This document shows, piece by piece, positions 33,900 to 46,277 of a stretch of DNA of 64,000 bases. Position 1 is the first letter of the stretch, and every line of letters begins with the position of its first letter. A program made the position numbers and the translations under genes. Under the pieces are notes generated by a model. That model saw nothing but the letters and a program-made list of their open reading frames with translations, was not told the origin of the DNA and searched no databases. Source of the DNA: Bufo bufo (Eukaryota > Chordata > Amphibia > Anura > Bufonidae); the NCBI RefSeq assembly GCF_905171765.1, contig NC_053391.1, positions 186,692,559 through 186,756,558 on the forward strand, read 5' to 3'.

Positions 33900-34015
33900 T
33901 GACCTGAAGGTTTTTCAGGTTCACCTGCCATTAAAGTCAATGGGGCCCGCCGCGAACCCGCCGTTTCGCGAACATTTAATCGCGAACCGTCCCGGCCGAT
34001 GTTCGCCCATCACTA
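33900..34015 (+). mobile_element. hAT 3' terminal region
   Basis: The sequence TCAATGGGGCCCGCCGCGAA, TTCGCGAACATTTAATCGCG and GATGTTCGCCCATCACTA forms the 3' end of the element. Read on the minus strand it begins TAGTGATGGGCGAACAT. Following bases GGTGTGTC would be the right target duplication, but no matching left copy was found in the window. A related terminal motif (CAGTGATGGCCAGTTCGC) ends the MITE at 62,339. Confidence 0.65.
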
Positions 34016-35080
34016 GGTGTGTCCATAGATAGTGCCTGGCAGGTGCTCCCATATGCTGTGCCTGTAATTAATGCCATTGAATGAGCGCTCTAATATATAC
34101 AGGGCCATTCAGACATTGTCCCCATATGCGGTACCAGAGAGTGCCCTCATATGCTATGCCTACTATAGGGTGCTCACACAAACAGGGCTAGAAATAGAGT
34201 GCCCCCACACACACACACAACATGGACAAAGCTGACAACAAGGATAACAAAGTAAACTTATTGTTTGTTTGTTTTTTGGTGAGTTGGGGAGGTAATATAC
34301 TTGGGAATTCATATTAAAAATAAAAAGTGTAAGGAATATATTTTTTGACCCAATCTGAAAAGCAAAAACACAAAAAATACTGCATAACTGTCATATGTGA
34401 AGGAAGGAAAGCAGGAAGGAAAGAAGGAAGGAAAGAAAGATGTATAGTAAGAAGTAAAGAAAGAAGTATAGAAAGAAGGATAAAAGAAAGTAAGGTTGAA
34501 TAGAAGGAAGGATTGAAGAAGGATGGACAGAAGGAAGGATGGATAAAAGAAAGGATGGAAGGACAGACGAATAGAAGGATGAACAGAGGGAAGGAAGGAA
34601 GGATGGATGGATGGATGGAGGGAAAGAAGTATGGAAATAATGAAGGAAGGATGGACAGTTAAAAGGAAGGGCAGACAGAGGAAAGGAAGGATGGAAAGAG
34701 GGAAGGTCGTATGGACAAAGGAAGGAAAGAAGGAACGAAGGATGAACTGATGAAAGGATAGGATGGATAGAAGGAATGAATGCAGGAAATCAGAAAATGA
34801 GTGTTTTTTTCTTTTCTTTTTTTTAATTAATACTATATAATTTATAATGTTCTACTTCTCTGTGAATTTATCAAAATTGTTTAAATGTTAACTGTCCAAC
34901 AGATCCAGTAGACCTGTGTGATGTAGACTATGTAGCTGGCATCATTTCTTACTTTCTGATGATGTGTAATGTTTCAGTCCCATAAGTAAATCTCAGTCCT
35001 CAGCCCTCCCTCATTACTTCCATTGGGCAGGAGGCGGTGTTCTGCTGATCAGTTAAATTCTTCCCAGATTTTTTCTCTGG
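34016..35080. other. non-coding DNA with GGAA-rich simple sequence and possible promoter
   Basis: No gene is seen. Positions about 34,395-34,795 are a degenerate purine-rich GGAA/GAAA/GGAT simple repeat. The segment 34,990-35,060 is less AT-rich and contains an inverted CCAAT box (CATTGGGCAGG, 35,020-35,030) just before the candidate first exon. No TATA box is evident. A promoter role is inference from position only. Confidence 0.4.
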
Positions 35081-35414
35081 CTTGCAGAGACTACAGATCT
35101 TGTGTGAATGTGTTTTACGTTGGAGTAGATGTTTCCTCTCTAAACTCTTCTCCCTGAAACTCAATATTAAAAGTGCACAGGAAACAGGAGTCGAGGAGAA
35201 GAATAAACACTGGTCAAAGAAAAAGTTGTGTCATTTCCTTCAGTCAGGAGTGTACGTCTATCAATCCACACTTATTCCCCCCTCAAACAAAGGACCAAGG
35301 AGAAGAAAATGAGGAAGAAAACTACGAACATCTGAACAGGATGATGCTTTAAGAGGACAACCGATTCCATCAACACATAGAAATGGAGGTGTAAATTTTA
35401 GCAGAAGATATAAG
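35081..35414 (+). other. CCDC80: candidate non-coding first exon of CCDC80 (weak)
   Basis: This is non-repetitive sequence between transposon-rich blocks. It ends at a plausible splice donor (TATAAG|gtaata, 35,409-35,420), about 9 kb upstream of the first coding exon, which begins at a splice acceptor 11 bases before the ATG and so needs an upstream 5' UTR exon. A 76-codon open frame (35,082-35,312) has no recognisable motif. Without transcript data this is only a positional guess; the true first exon may be elsewhere or outside the window. Confidence 0.25.
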
Positions 35415-36075
35415 GTAATAGCTAAGTTGTCCCTATGTCTTGCAATGTCCCCTCTATACTCTAACCCCCCACATTATCCATACTGACCAGAATCACCATA
35501 CAATGTACATAAATGCATAAATGATTTCTGGAGTTAGGTATGTGTTTCTGCCCTACGCTGTGGCTCTAGAAAATTGTAGAAAGCTCTGGAAAAACGTTGT
35601 TAACATGATCGCTTTACATATTACTGCATATAGTATAAAATCACTAACTTTATCTAGTAGATTGTGAATGATTATTCAGTTTTACAGAAAAGTTTTGGTG
35701 AGTTTGCTGCGGTTTCTGCTGCATTTTCCCACCAGTAGGGTTGACTTTACTCACAATGTGTTACTCAGAGAAAGGTTTAACCCTTTGAGGAAAGTACTGA
35801 GGGTCCTAAAGTTCTAAATGTCCCCAAGAAGCAGCAAACAATTTCCATGTTGAACTATATTGATACAGCTGAGTACATGAACTTAGGGAGTAACATTGAA
35901 GCATGTGTTCAAAGAGCCAAAACAGACTACCAAAAGATTTCAGGAAACCAAAAGTTCAGCTGTACGAAGAAATGTTGGGGGAGGGTTGAGACCTACATAA
36001 CTCAGTAGGAAGTTATATCTAGGGAGGTAATAAAAATGTTCTCATCTATATTTAAAGCAACTGCATTACCTGGAG

Positions 36076-36163
<88 letters not shown>
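36076..36163. repeat. (GATA)22 microsatellite
   Basis: Uninterrupted GATA repeats, about 22 units, followed by degenerate GATA-like sequence to about 36,230. Confidence 0.97.
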
Positions 36164-36164
<1 letters not shown>

Positions 36165-37198
36165 ACAGAATATGGATAGAGATAGACAGATCAAAAGATA
36201 GATAGTAAGATTTATAGTAGGATAGATATTACATTTGAGAGAGGGGATACATTACCTTTTTGGGCACATAGCATGACTGGAAGAGACAGTCACAAATTAT
36301 ATCTGAGTACAATGAGTTTACATCTTCTCTTAGCTTATATTAGAGCTTTTAGCAAGGCTTGAGCTAAATGGTAACATACGCAACATCACAAACTGACGTA
36401 GCAAAATCGTTGTGGCTTATCCTACAGGCGACATGCGATGTGTCTACAACAATGTAGCCTTGCTTAAATACCTCATGGCACTAATAGTAGGACAATAGAC
36501 AGGCTGTCCCAGTTTTACTCTGTCTCAGCTTGCATGGCAAGGGTGTAGCTAATCAAAAATTGCAGAAAAAGATACAAAACATCCTGCACAATGCAATAAA
36601 CGAATATGTGAATATGCATGCATTTATAAAAGAAAAATCACAGAAAATAATGCACAATAGATGCAAAAATTATCTTAAAATCTAAGATTCTCAGCCAATA
36701 TATTTTGATCAAAACTACTCTGTACCCCCCTACCAGCACCAAGGTGCTCTCAGTCAGGCAGGACATACTCTGAACCTATCTATGCAGTTGGGCATCTACA
36801 TTTAGGAGAGCAGACCATGCAAATATAGTGTGCTGCTCCTAGTTACCTCTGTGTAGCTATTAAATAAGCAGCTGCTAAGGGCCCTTGGGGAATGGTGGCC
36901 CAATCTTGGGTGCCCCAATCCTCTTTACCCTGGAGGACTTCCCTCTACAGAGGAACTGCATTGTTCCTAAATAAAATGGGTGGGTAATTGACCAGTGAGT
37001 CATGAGAAAATGTAGGACTGTTTTGGGTGGCAGCACTATAATGGAGGGAATTATGATTTTTGCTACAAGTGCCCTAATCTTTGTGTGCAAACTACTGCAT
37101 ATAGCCTTTAACTTGTTTCTATAGCAAACTGTGTGTCTCTCTTTCTCTCTAGTATGGACTTGACTCGCATTACTTAATGTGGTTTCTTAAGGATTTAA

Positions 37199-37465
37199 AG
37201 GGGTTGCGCAGTGGCATAATATTCTCAGGATAGGTCCTATGAATGGGTGAATGGACAAGTCAATGGAATGAGCAGTTGTAATTACACTGCACCAACGCTA
37301 CAAAGGAGAAGGTTTGCAGGTAAACTTTGAAGAGGATGCAGCTCTCGCATGAGTGTCATGACCCCTTCAAACAGCTGGCGTGTCAGGAGTCCGACGCCCG
37401 TTGATCTGATATTGATGAGTTATCCTGAATATAGGTCATCAATATTATGCTACTGCACAACCCCT
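37199..37465. mobile_element. TTAA-flanked MITE (267 bp)
   Basis: The ends AGGGGTTGCGCAGTGGCATA and its inverted partner (TATGCTACTGCACAACCCCT) are flanked by TTAA at 37,195-37,198 and 37,466-37,469. The size and TTAA target suggest a piggyBac- or Kolobok-type non-autonomous element. There is no coding content. A related sequence occurs near 61,740-62,015. Confidence 0.85.
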
Positions 37466-39604
37466 TTAACACCAATGGCCTATTCTTGATCGAGGAGTTA
37501 CTGCTATACCCACCACAGCATACATTTTTCTGTGAGACTGTAAAACTTTCACTACCGCTGATTTTCTAGCATTTAATCTCCATCAATCACAAATTGTTGG
37601 CCTGTTTTAAGGCAGTCCTAGGCAAATGTCATAGACATCAACCTATTTTATTATTTGTCTAACTGACTAAGTATGAGCTCAAAATATTAGCATTGGTCAG
37701 GACATATCTAGGTTTAAATGTCTGCGATCGATGTTATCGCCGGTCACAGATATTAGCCCAGGCCTCTGCTGTTTGAAACAGCAGACAACCGGTGGCTAGG
37801 GAGGCACTTAAGGGGTAAATATCATTTGATTAGCTGATTATTTACGGATTCAGTAATTTAATAAGAAGTTTAGGATCAGGTTTCTTTTTTATGGCATTGT
37901 GTAGTGACTCCAGGTTTTGGAAATAATTGACCAGTGCCAAGGAGGCTGGCATGGCACCGTAGCGAGGACACCGTCAATGCTATTTTATGACTATTCGTTC
38001 ATTATGCACTATGAAGCAGCTCATCATATTGTCATCAGCTCATCAGTTTGCTTAATACATGGACTAATCCCTGATTTAGTTGCCAAGACCAGTGCATAAA
38101 TTAAAGAGGTTGTTCAACAGGAAAAAATTATTGGGGCAAATTTAAGAATGTGATTTCGCTTAGACCTTGTTGTAAAATGCACTCAAATCTGGTACATTTC
38201 TGGCACATAATGTGGTACCAAATTATAGACCTATTTAGCAAGCATATGTTCCAAAACAATAATCCACTGTGCCTAACCTGCCTACTCTAGTTTTCTAGCT
38301 TAACAAGAGGCATTGCTTTAGATGCAATGTGCGCCAAAATTTGGGTTGTTAGATAACTGCCTATCTAAGTTTATGCTGATTACATTGCTAACAGGATTAG
38401 TAAATCTGCCCCACTGTTTATGGTTTATGAATCATAAAATATATACTTACTAATACTATTTATCACCTATGCTCAGGTCTTGCTATTTCAGGTCCCTACC
38501 CTACCTCTGGCACCCCCATTTCCGCATTTGTTCCAATGAAGGCTGTGTCCGTGATGCAGTAGGGGGCTGGCTGGCTGCCTCATTTTAATAGCTAAGCTAA
38601 CTCCCTTCTCCATCTGGCCTGATGCAGAGAGGGTGGATTAGCTATTGAACTGAGCCAACATCCTTCCAGCACAGCATTGACACAGTAGGGTACTTTTACT
38701 AATCCTGTCACAAATTATATAATTTAGACAGCATCAAGTTGGACTGGTCTTAATATCTGCCAAAGTCACACATGCTGTATGAAAAATTTAGCCTTATACA
38801 ACCATTGATTAGCTCACTCTGTGCCAAAATGTTGCAAAATTTTTTTAGGCTTAAGTCACATCCTCTACCAGATAAGCCACACTCTTCATCAAGTGAGGTA
38901 CAAAAAGTGTGCAGACCGCATAATAAATGTGGTGCAAAAAGCATGTATGTCAGATTTAAATTGCATATTTAGTTTAGTACCTATCTAGTGTATATAAGAA
39001 TAAAACATACTGGAAGAAACTGGGACCAGGAGAGAAGGTGTGAAATAATATGATGCGAGCACAGTTGATAAGTAAGGTATATTAATAAATTCAATTCTGG
39101 TATACGTAATAAATAATAAACTATTTTTTGCCACCGGAAAAACTCTTTAACATCTATAGGTAAAAGGTAAAGAGTACTGGTCATGTGCTGTCCATAAGAT
39201 CAAGTTGTTCTGGTGTGTATTCGACTTTATATGCAGTACATAGCTTAATGGTGATCTGTCACCATGAAAATGCATTGTAATCTGCAGGCAGCATGTTATA
39301 GAGCAAGAGGAGCTGAGCAGATTTATATATATGTTATTGGAACATTTATTAATTTAATTACCGTTAATTAAATTATTCTAATCTCTGTTCGTGCTGAGTT
39401 TAGGAGTCATACATTTGGCCCTATCAATAATTAGTGATGAGATGACAGATATTCATTGAGCAGGACCACCCACATGACTCCTAAGCATAAAAAGAGCAGA
39501 GGTTAAATAAATAAATAAATATTTTGGGGGGGGAGAAAGGTGGGATGGATACTTCTAAAGAAAATTATTTGTATTTTGTCGTTATATACACTGTGTAAAA
39601 GACT

Positions 39605-39939
39605 AAGGGGGTTACTTATTAAGACCAGCGTTTTAGATGCCGGTCTTAATAAGGCCCTGCACTGGCGGTGGATCCGCCAAAGTTATGTAGAGGCGCCTGC
39701 GGATCCACCGCTGCTTCTAAATCTGCGCCAGCTCCCTTGCTGGCGTAGATTTAGACAATTTTCTACTCCTAAAACAGGCGTAGAAAATAATGAATGAGAC
39801 AGGCCTACTGGCCCATCCCCTTTCCCGCCCACGCCATGCCCACTTTTGTAGACCTGGCATGAGCAGGGAAAAGTCGCAGATTGCGTCACAATGAAATATG
39901 CCTAATTTAGACGGATTTCTGTAAATAAATGACCCCTTT
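39605..39939. mobile_element. MITE-like repeat with AAGGGGGTTACTTATT ends
   Basis: The left end AAGGGGGTTACTTATTAA and right end TAAATAAATGACCCCTTTT are imperfect inverted copies. The inside contains hairpins (GGTGGATCCGCC/GGCG..., GCGCCAGC/GCTGGCG). A half-copy with the same left end lies at about 54,164. The superfamily is not determined. Confidence 0.55.
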
Positions 39940-40254
39940 TGTTGTTTTTTGGGGAATATCAGAAACCTCCTTTAAGGAAAATGAGAAGCAGAGAAAAGTA
40001 TGTAAAGTGATTGTCTACTTTGAAGTAGCTTTAAAGTACACCTGTCAGAAAGGGGTATTTTTCTTAAAGCTCAATATTTATAGAAAACATTTTTTTTTTA
40101 CAGTTTTTGGATGCTTTTCATTTTGGCAGTACTATACTATTGAAAAATAAATACCAAATATTTTCCGTCTGTAGTAGTCCAGAGAGATAAATCTCTTGTA
40201 TACATATTTAATCCATTGTCAAATAACTGCTGCTGGGAGGGAATAGTATAATAC

Positions 40255-40838
40255 CGTATGTTTCGCTTTATAAGACACTTTTGATGATAAGACACATCTA
40301 GATTTTAGAGGTGGGAAATAAGAAAAAATATACTTTTCATTAGACCTCAGAACAGACCCTCAATCTTTATAATTATAAACACCCTCAGTCTTCATCAGAC
40401 TTCAGATCAGTCCCCTAAATCAGACTTCAGATCAGTCCCCCAAATCAGACTTCAGATCAGACCCCCATATCAAACCTCACATATCAGACCTCAGATTAGC
40501 CCTCCATAGCAAACCTCAGATCAGACCCCCACATCGGACCTCAGATCAGACCCCCATATCAGATTAGACCCCACGTGTCAGACTTCAAATTAGACCCCCA
40601 TATTAGATCAGATTCCCATCAGAGCTCATATCAGGTGCCCATCAGAAAAAAATAAAATAAAATTACTTATCTCTCCTGCTCCGCCGCTACTCTCCAGGTC
40701 CGGCGGTCTCTGCTGCAGTCACGCTCCCTGGTCTACTCTGGGCCCACACTGCACTGTGACCCGACTGAGAGCAGTGTCAGGTCATAGTGTGCACACGACC
40801 TCCTGATGCTGTGCGTTTTATAAAGCGGAAAATACAGC
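40255..40838. mobile_element. MITE with CGCTTTATAAGAC-type termini and internal 27-bp minisatellite
   Basis: The left end TTTCGCTTTATAAGACAC mirrors the right end, whose reverse complement reads TTCCGCTTTATAAAACGC. Between about 40,340 and 40,640 there is a degenerate tandem repeat of CAGACTTCAGATCAGACCCC units. No coding potential was seen. Confidence 0.6.
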
Positions 40839-41039
40839 AGTAGATGTAAAATTCCGATAACAGTATAATAGTTTTATTGTTCTCTTGATAGGCCTAGACA
40901 AAGATGCCCACAGCATTGTACTACTGAGTGTAATGTGAGATGCTCTAGTTGAGTCAATCATCCCCACATTCCCTCTCTGGTTGGAGGGAATGGTCTCACT
41001 GAAAGAATCAAGGGAGGCTGTTTGCCATGCTAAAAGTCC

Positions 41040-41520
41040 AAACAAAGGAGGCAGTTAAACCTTTACATACTGCTCCAGCACCGTACATGTACGGCGCTGG
41101 AGCCATATGTAAACATGGCGCCCGCTCACATGTGCAGCGGACACCATAGCCGGCAGGTCTCTGCTGTTTCAAACAGCAGAGGCCCGGAGCTAATGACTGC
41201 GACCGGCAATAATGCCAATTGCGGTCATTACAGCCTTTTGATGCTGTGATCAAGTGAGATCACGGCATCTAAATAGTGAAAATCCTGGAAGCTTACTGGC
41301 ATTTCCGTGCAGTGAAAGGGGATGCCGGCAATTCAATTTGCTCTAATAGGCAGGGTCTCTCTGAAGAGACCCAGTGTATTAGAGCTACAATTCTTATGTT
41401 GGCCAGTAGGTGGCAGACCAACATAAGAAATCAGCAATTCACATATTACTATGCTGCTGTATGCAGTATGGTAATATTGAATTACAATAAAATTTGTAAA
41501 CACAGTAGCCTCCTAGACTG
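41040..41520. repeat. dispersed repeat with hairpins, class unknown
   Basis: It starts near GCACCGTACATGTACGGCGC (a hairpin) and includes CTGCTGTTTCAAACAGCAGA (a perfect hairpin around 41,160) and ATTGCCGG/CCGGCAAT blocks. The hairpin core recurs at about 37,767-37,790 (CTGCTGTTTGAAACAGCAG), indicating a dispersed family. It resembles a common frog repeat but I cannot class it. Confidence 0.5.
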
Positions 41521-41558
41521 ACTACCAAAACATTAAAAAAACGAACAAAAAATGTATG

Positions 41559-41590
41559 TGTATATATATATTTATCTATCTATATATATA

Positions 41591-41625
<35 letters not shown>

Positions 41626-41630
41626 TATAA
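41559..41630. repeat. (TA)n microsatellite
   Basis: TA dinucleotide repeats, interrupted once by TTTATCTATC and once by TC. Confidence 0.95.
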
Positions 41631-42470
41631 ACATTTTAATCACCCCCATTTTTTGTATAATAAATACATAGAATATTAAGACATAGGCTGTTAATATGTG
41701 ATAAAAGTTTTTGATGGTAGTGTCCCATTAAAGGGATACTACACATGCTGCCCTATTTTCAGACACTGAACAGGAAGAGCTGGAAGGATTCTGAATAACT
41801 TTCAATTTTAGAAAGTGAATCTCTGCTCATTCCAGGCTTAGAAATTCTGTGGACAGTATGACTTAGTGATTATGAGCTATCACTGTATGCATGGTCATCT
41901 ACTCAGCAGGTCTTACTCTATTACAGACCGCTGATCATAATCCCTGTGATCCTTTTAAAAATTAGAGTACTTCTTAAAATACATTCGTATCCCCAATGCT
42001 GCTCTGAAGGTGGCATCAACAGCATCCATACGTGATTTTTAGCAGGACAGTAGCTATGGCACCCAGCACTTCCACTTCTTTCCATATACTGTCAGGGTTG
42101 TTCATGGTGATGCTTATTTGTCAGATTATGAAAAATTGCCAGCAGGTCTCACATTAGTCAAATGTTTTTAATTCTGGTGAATCTGGAAAAGCATGGCGAA
42201 ATGTAACTGCTATGGCAGCCTTTTGGAAAGCAAAGTAGGAACTTGGCATCAGTTTGTGCAATACATATTGTCATAAATATTATAAAAAATGCAGATTATA
42301 GTAGATTTTGTAAAATAAATCCTTTTCATGAGGCACCAGATGGAGCTCTCAGAGTCCCATGAAATTAACAGGATCTGTCAACTCTTGTATCATGTTTTTC
42401 AAACCAAACCATACTGCAAATATACATAATAAGGTCAACTTCCACTTCAACAGGGTTCCAGTGTTTTTAA

Positions 42471-42952
42471 AGGGAACGTGTCATCAACTCTATGATGTCC
42501 ATACTAATGGCAGCATAAAGTAGAGACAGGTGAGTTGATTTCAGCTGTAAAAAAACAAAAGGTTGCCGAGAACCGACATAACAATCATTGCAGCCCAGGC
42601 CTAGAAAAGAGTCACGGCCACCTGAGAAGAGTCATGGTTATTAATAAATTCCTGCTCTCCCTGCCCACCTGCTGATGACTGACAGTCTTCTACCTAGTTG
42701 TCACCCTTATTCTCTAGGAGAGAACTGCCAATCATCAGCAGATGGGTGAGAGTGCAGGAGATTATGAATAACCAGGACTCTTCTCAGGTAGATTTGACTC
42801 TTTTCAAGGCCTGGGCTGCAACGATTATGATGCTGGTTCTCAGCAACCACCTACTTTTAGCTCATGAGTGACACACCGCTGAAATCAACATTTCTGTCAC
42901 TATTTTATGCTGCCCTCAGTGAAGTCAGCATAAAGTTGATGACAGGTTCCCT
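42471..42952. mobile_element. TTAA-flanked foldback MITE (482 bp), family AGGGAACSTGTCA
   Basis: The ends AGGGAACGTGTCATCAACT and AGTTGATGACAGGTTCCCT form inverted repeats flanked by TTAA (42,467-42,470 and 42,953-42,956). Much of the interior is also mirror-arranged (CCACCTGCTGATGA versus TCATCAGCAGATGGG; AGAGTCATGG versus CCAGGACTCT), so the whole element can fold into a long hairpin. The same family is at 50,646-51,109. Confidence 0.9.
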
Positions 42953-43313
42953 TTAACAATAAGAATAGTGTAGACTTCAGTGCTTTTCTTGCCATTAAAC
43001 GCCCCGGAAATCTGTTGGGCACCTGCCAAATCTCATTATAAGTAAATGGGATCAGCATTCATTGGATCCACTGGAAAACCAACTATGTTCTGGTCATTGC
43101 CCTGTTAGAAATAGAATGTTACAGTATATTGGCATAAAAAATAGTTGTTAGCAGTGAATCATGAAGAAGGAATTCATTATCATAATTTATAAGTCAAATA
43201 TTGAGCAAAATGATTTTGATATTTCTTGTATAGTTAAAAAACCTCAAAATCACCTTTAATGCAACATATAGTGAAACATAATATAGTCCACAGCGTACTA
43301 TGTTTACACTTAA

Positions 43314-43773
43314 AGGGAGTCTGTCAGCACTTTTCACCATGCTAAACTTCTGACAGCACAAAGCAGGGGATGGGGAGAGCAGTAGAAACAAGCCTTTTGA
43401 TAAACTTTTTTTTATCAGGAGTAGTGTAAATATTAAATTGTATTCTGCCAGATACTCATCTTCCCAGTATGCAGAGCAGGTCTTAACTGTAAAGTAATCT
43501 GAGTTTTTTCACAATCCTTACCAGCTGCTCTGAGTGGTGACTATAGTGGTGTCCTGGTTGGGTGATATAGCTGTAACTCAAAGAAGATGAGGAGGAAGGC
43601 TGTGAAGCAACCCAGGGACCTTCACAGTGAAGAGGAGAATCTGCCTGAAAAAAACTTCATGTTCACACCACTCCTGATAATTAAAGTCTCACACAATGTA
43701 TGTTTGTCCTGCTCTCCTCAGTCCGTTACTAGGGCTGTCAATAGTTTAGCATGGTTGAAAGTGCTGAGAGTCT
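43314..43773. mobile_element. TTAA-flanked MITE (460 bp), related family AGGGAGTCTGTCA
   Basis: The left end AGGGAGTCTGTCAGCAC and a decayed right end containing GTGCTGAGAGTCT lie between TTAA at 43,310-43,313 and 43,774-43,777. Internal mirror sequences (CTCCTGATAAT versus ATCAGGAGTAG) support a foldback structure. Confidence 0.75.
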
Positions 43774-44393
43774 TTAAAAAGTAAATCCTCTCAAAGCATG
43801 GAAAAACATGTTTCAGCACATCATTACAATTTCTTACTTCTCCCATAAGTCATAATAAGAGGTCTAGCAAGCGGAGATTTAGGGAGCTCTGCTGTATGAT
43901 CCTTGATTCAAGGTTGGTTTAATAGAATGGGCATCAAACCATTTTTCTCATCGTTTCAAAATCCTTGCTAGTCTAGGGTTGTGAAAAGGCTAATTTAAAT
44001 TCCCTGATGATCAAGGGCAGTGAAGGGGTCAATGGTTAATTAGGGTTGTTCTTATCACTCTCATCCTTAGGGAACTCCCTAAAAAAAATTGGGTGATGGG
44101 TCATTTTTTGTGTTCCACACACTGCCAAGACCCTGCCAAGACCTTTATGCACAAGGAAAGCTTGATGAATTGTGAATGTGGATTTCTAAGAAAGAAACAA
44201 AACATTGGAGGCTAAAATTAATATGAAGGACTGTAATAAAATGTACATGCAAGAACATCCTGCTGAACCTTTGAATTCCATGTGGCAGTGTTATTTTGTT
44301 TTTACCTATGCCACAATTTTCTTTGTATTAGCTAGTGGTCATTACTATATACTATCAAGCTTGTTGTTTCTATCTATTTCAGATAATAGCACA

Positions 44394-46277
44394 ATGAAAA
44401 GGACTCTAATATTACGTCTAGTAATCTTGCTGGCAGTGTGGTTAATATGTGCTTCTGAACAATCTCAGAGAAAAGCACCTCAAAGGGATAATGGAGCTAG
44501 CAGCCCAACGCACAGTGGAAGAACTCCACCCTCCCATATAAAACATGGCCATTTACTTAGAAATCAAAATAAATCTGTAAATAGGGGTCTGATAAAAAGA
44601 AACTTGTTACAATCTATGCAAAGAGATGAAGGCCAAACTCAGGCTAAAAGGACCAACACACAAAGGACTGGTGTGAGGCAACCACAAGCTAGGATGTTGA
44701 AGGATGACAGCACATCTGCTCGCTCTAGAACAGCACGTTTTCCATCTGCTGCAAGTTCCCCTAATATTCTTGCAAGCTTTGCTGGGAAAAACAGAGTATG
44801 GATTATCTCTGCACCTCATGCATCTGATGGCTATTATCGACTCATGATGAGCCTTATGAAAAATGATGTGTACTGTGAACTTGCTGAAAGACACATTCAA
44901 CAGATTGTTATATTCCATGAGGCAGGAGAAGAAGGGGGGAAAATAAGACGAATTACAAATGAAGGAAATATCATAGAGCAGCCTGTGGATCCAGCAATAG
45001 TACCAAAAATGATGGCTTCTTTAAAACTAGAAAAAGGAAAATTTGGTATGGTTCTCCTTAAAAAGACTTTGCAAGTAGAGGAACGGTATCCTTATCCTGT
45101 TCGTTTAGAAGCAATGTATGAAGTTGTTGATCAAAATCCAATTAGGAAAATAGAAAAACTCAGGCAAAAAGGTTTTGTACAAAAATGTAAAGCAGCTGGA
45201 GTGGAAGGGCAAGTATCTGAAGGAGAGAGTGGTGGTAGCAGCAGTAGTAGCGGAACAAATGGGGGTAGTAATACAAGAGTTACAAAGCCTAAACCAACCA
45301 GTGAAACTGTTCAAGTCTCAGTTAAGAAGGAGGAACCAAGAAGAAATGTTGTCCCTACAAGGTTAACCAGGGTTAAAAGTACAAGAAAACCTTTCACTGC
45401 ACCTTCAACCACAATTAAAATAACAACTCTTGCTCCTTCCACAAAGGCCACTACACGCATATTAACTACAGCTTCAAGGCCACCAACAACAGTGCCAACA
45501 ACAGTTCTTCCCACAACTCCAAAACCATTGACTACTAAGTCTTTTACCACTTCAGAGCCTTACAGATCGCCAGTACAAGCTGAAGTAACAACACGAGGTC
45601 CAGAAACAGAGGAGCACTATTTTCCTGTGAGAACTGATAAACATAGACACAGACAGCATGTGCAGACAGGAAAGCACTTTGCTACTACAAGCAAAGCAAA
45701 CAAACCAATGGTCCATGAGTCCCAAACAGATGTTCCCATTGTTTCCACAACTACTACTGAGCATTATACAAAAGAAAACACAGGGCGGTTTGGGGATAAC
45801 CGTACCGATCGAAAAGACCACAGTTCTCATGATGTTGTACCAACTCAAAGGAAACCCCAAAAGACTAAAACATCTAAAAAGAAAGGGGTTGAGAAAACAT
45901 TTACTAATGAATATGATGATAAATTTGACATTGGAAAACCTACAACATCACAGGTCGAAGAGACCATAGAAGAAGCCAGCATTCCACCCAAAAAAGGAAA
46001 AGAGCAGAAAAAGGAGGAAAAACCTGAGAAGACTGATAAGAAGAAGAAGAAGAAAGCAGACAAGTCAGAGAAACCTCCAAAGAAAGAAAAAACTGATAAA
46101 AAAAACAAATCCGATAAAAAAGTTAAGCCAGAAGAAGAACGTAAGAAAAAGAACAAGAAGATAGGGAAAGGTGACGAAGAGATTTACATAAAACCAGTGA
46201 AAAAGACATTTATAGAGGCCCCAAAAAGATCATTGTCAACATTCTTGGAAAACTTTGAAGGCAAAAGAAGGCTATTG
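44394..46277 (+). CDS. CCDC80: CCDC80, first coding exon (628 codons)
   Basis: CCDC80 (also called URB/DRO1) is a secreted extracellular-matrix-associated protein linked to adhesion, adipocyte biology and growth control. The exon starts at 44,383 after a pyrimidine-rich acceptor (TATCTATTTCAG). The first ATG at 44,394 gives a signal peptide (MKRTLILRLVILLAVWLICA, residues 1-20). Residues about 124-268 are the first P-DUDES repeat (NILASFAGKNRVW, APHASDGYYRLMMSL, KFGMVLLKKTLQVEERYPYP), highly similar to the human protein. Residues about 300-430 are Thr/Pro-rich, and about 532-596 Lys/Glu-rich, the low-complexity linker and charged region of the family. It ends GGCTATTG|gtaagt in phase 0. An in-frame ATG at 44,205 lies upstream of the acceptor and is intronic. 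No breaks were seen; the gene appears functional. Confidence 0.96.

Larger units (their letters stand above)
8591..34015 (+). mobile_element. giant composite hAT locus with nested L1, Tc1 and gypsy insertions
   Basis: Sequence before and after each nested insertion is the same 38-bp array, so the locus reads as one hAT element interrupted several times. The order is: leader (about 8,591-9,050, containing GCCATTTTACATTCTGTG and GTCCTTTTAAGGACT), array (9,050-10,455, 13,876-13,965, 24,227-28,455), broken transposase (28,494-33,455) and 3' minisatellite (32,680-33,740). The 3' end is near 34,015, where the reverse complement reads TAGTGATGGGCGAAC. The matching 5' terminal repeat was not found, so the left boundary is approximate and the 5' end may be truncated. 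Without nested insertions the element would be about 10 kb, large for a hAT mainly because of the array. Confidence 0.65.
35415..44382 (+). other. presumed intron 1 of CCDC80, MITE-rich
   Basis: No exon is recognised between the candidate exon 1 and the acceptor at 44,381-44,382. The stretch holds microsatellites, MITEs at 37,199, 39,605, 40,255, 42,471 and 43,314, and a dispersed repeat at 41,040. It is intronic only if exon 1 lies upstream; otherwise it is partly intergenic. Confidence 0.5.

Noticed and set aside
44205..44393. Upstream in-frame ATG extending the CCDC80 frame by 63 residues
   Set aside because: It lies before the splice acceptor at 44,381-44,382. The extension lacks similarity to CCDC80, while the ATG at 44,394 gives a normal signal peptide.
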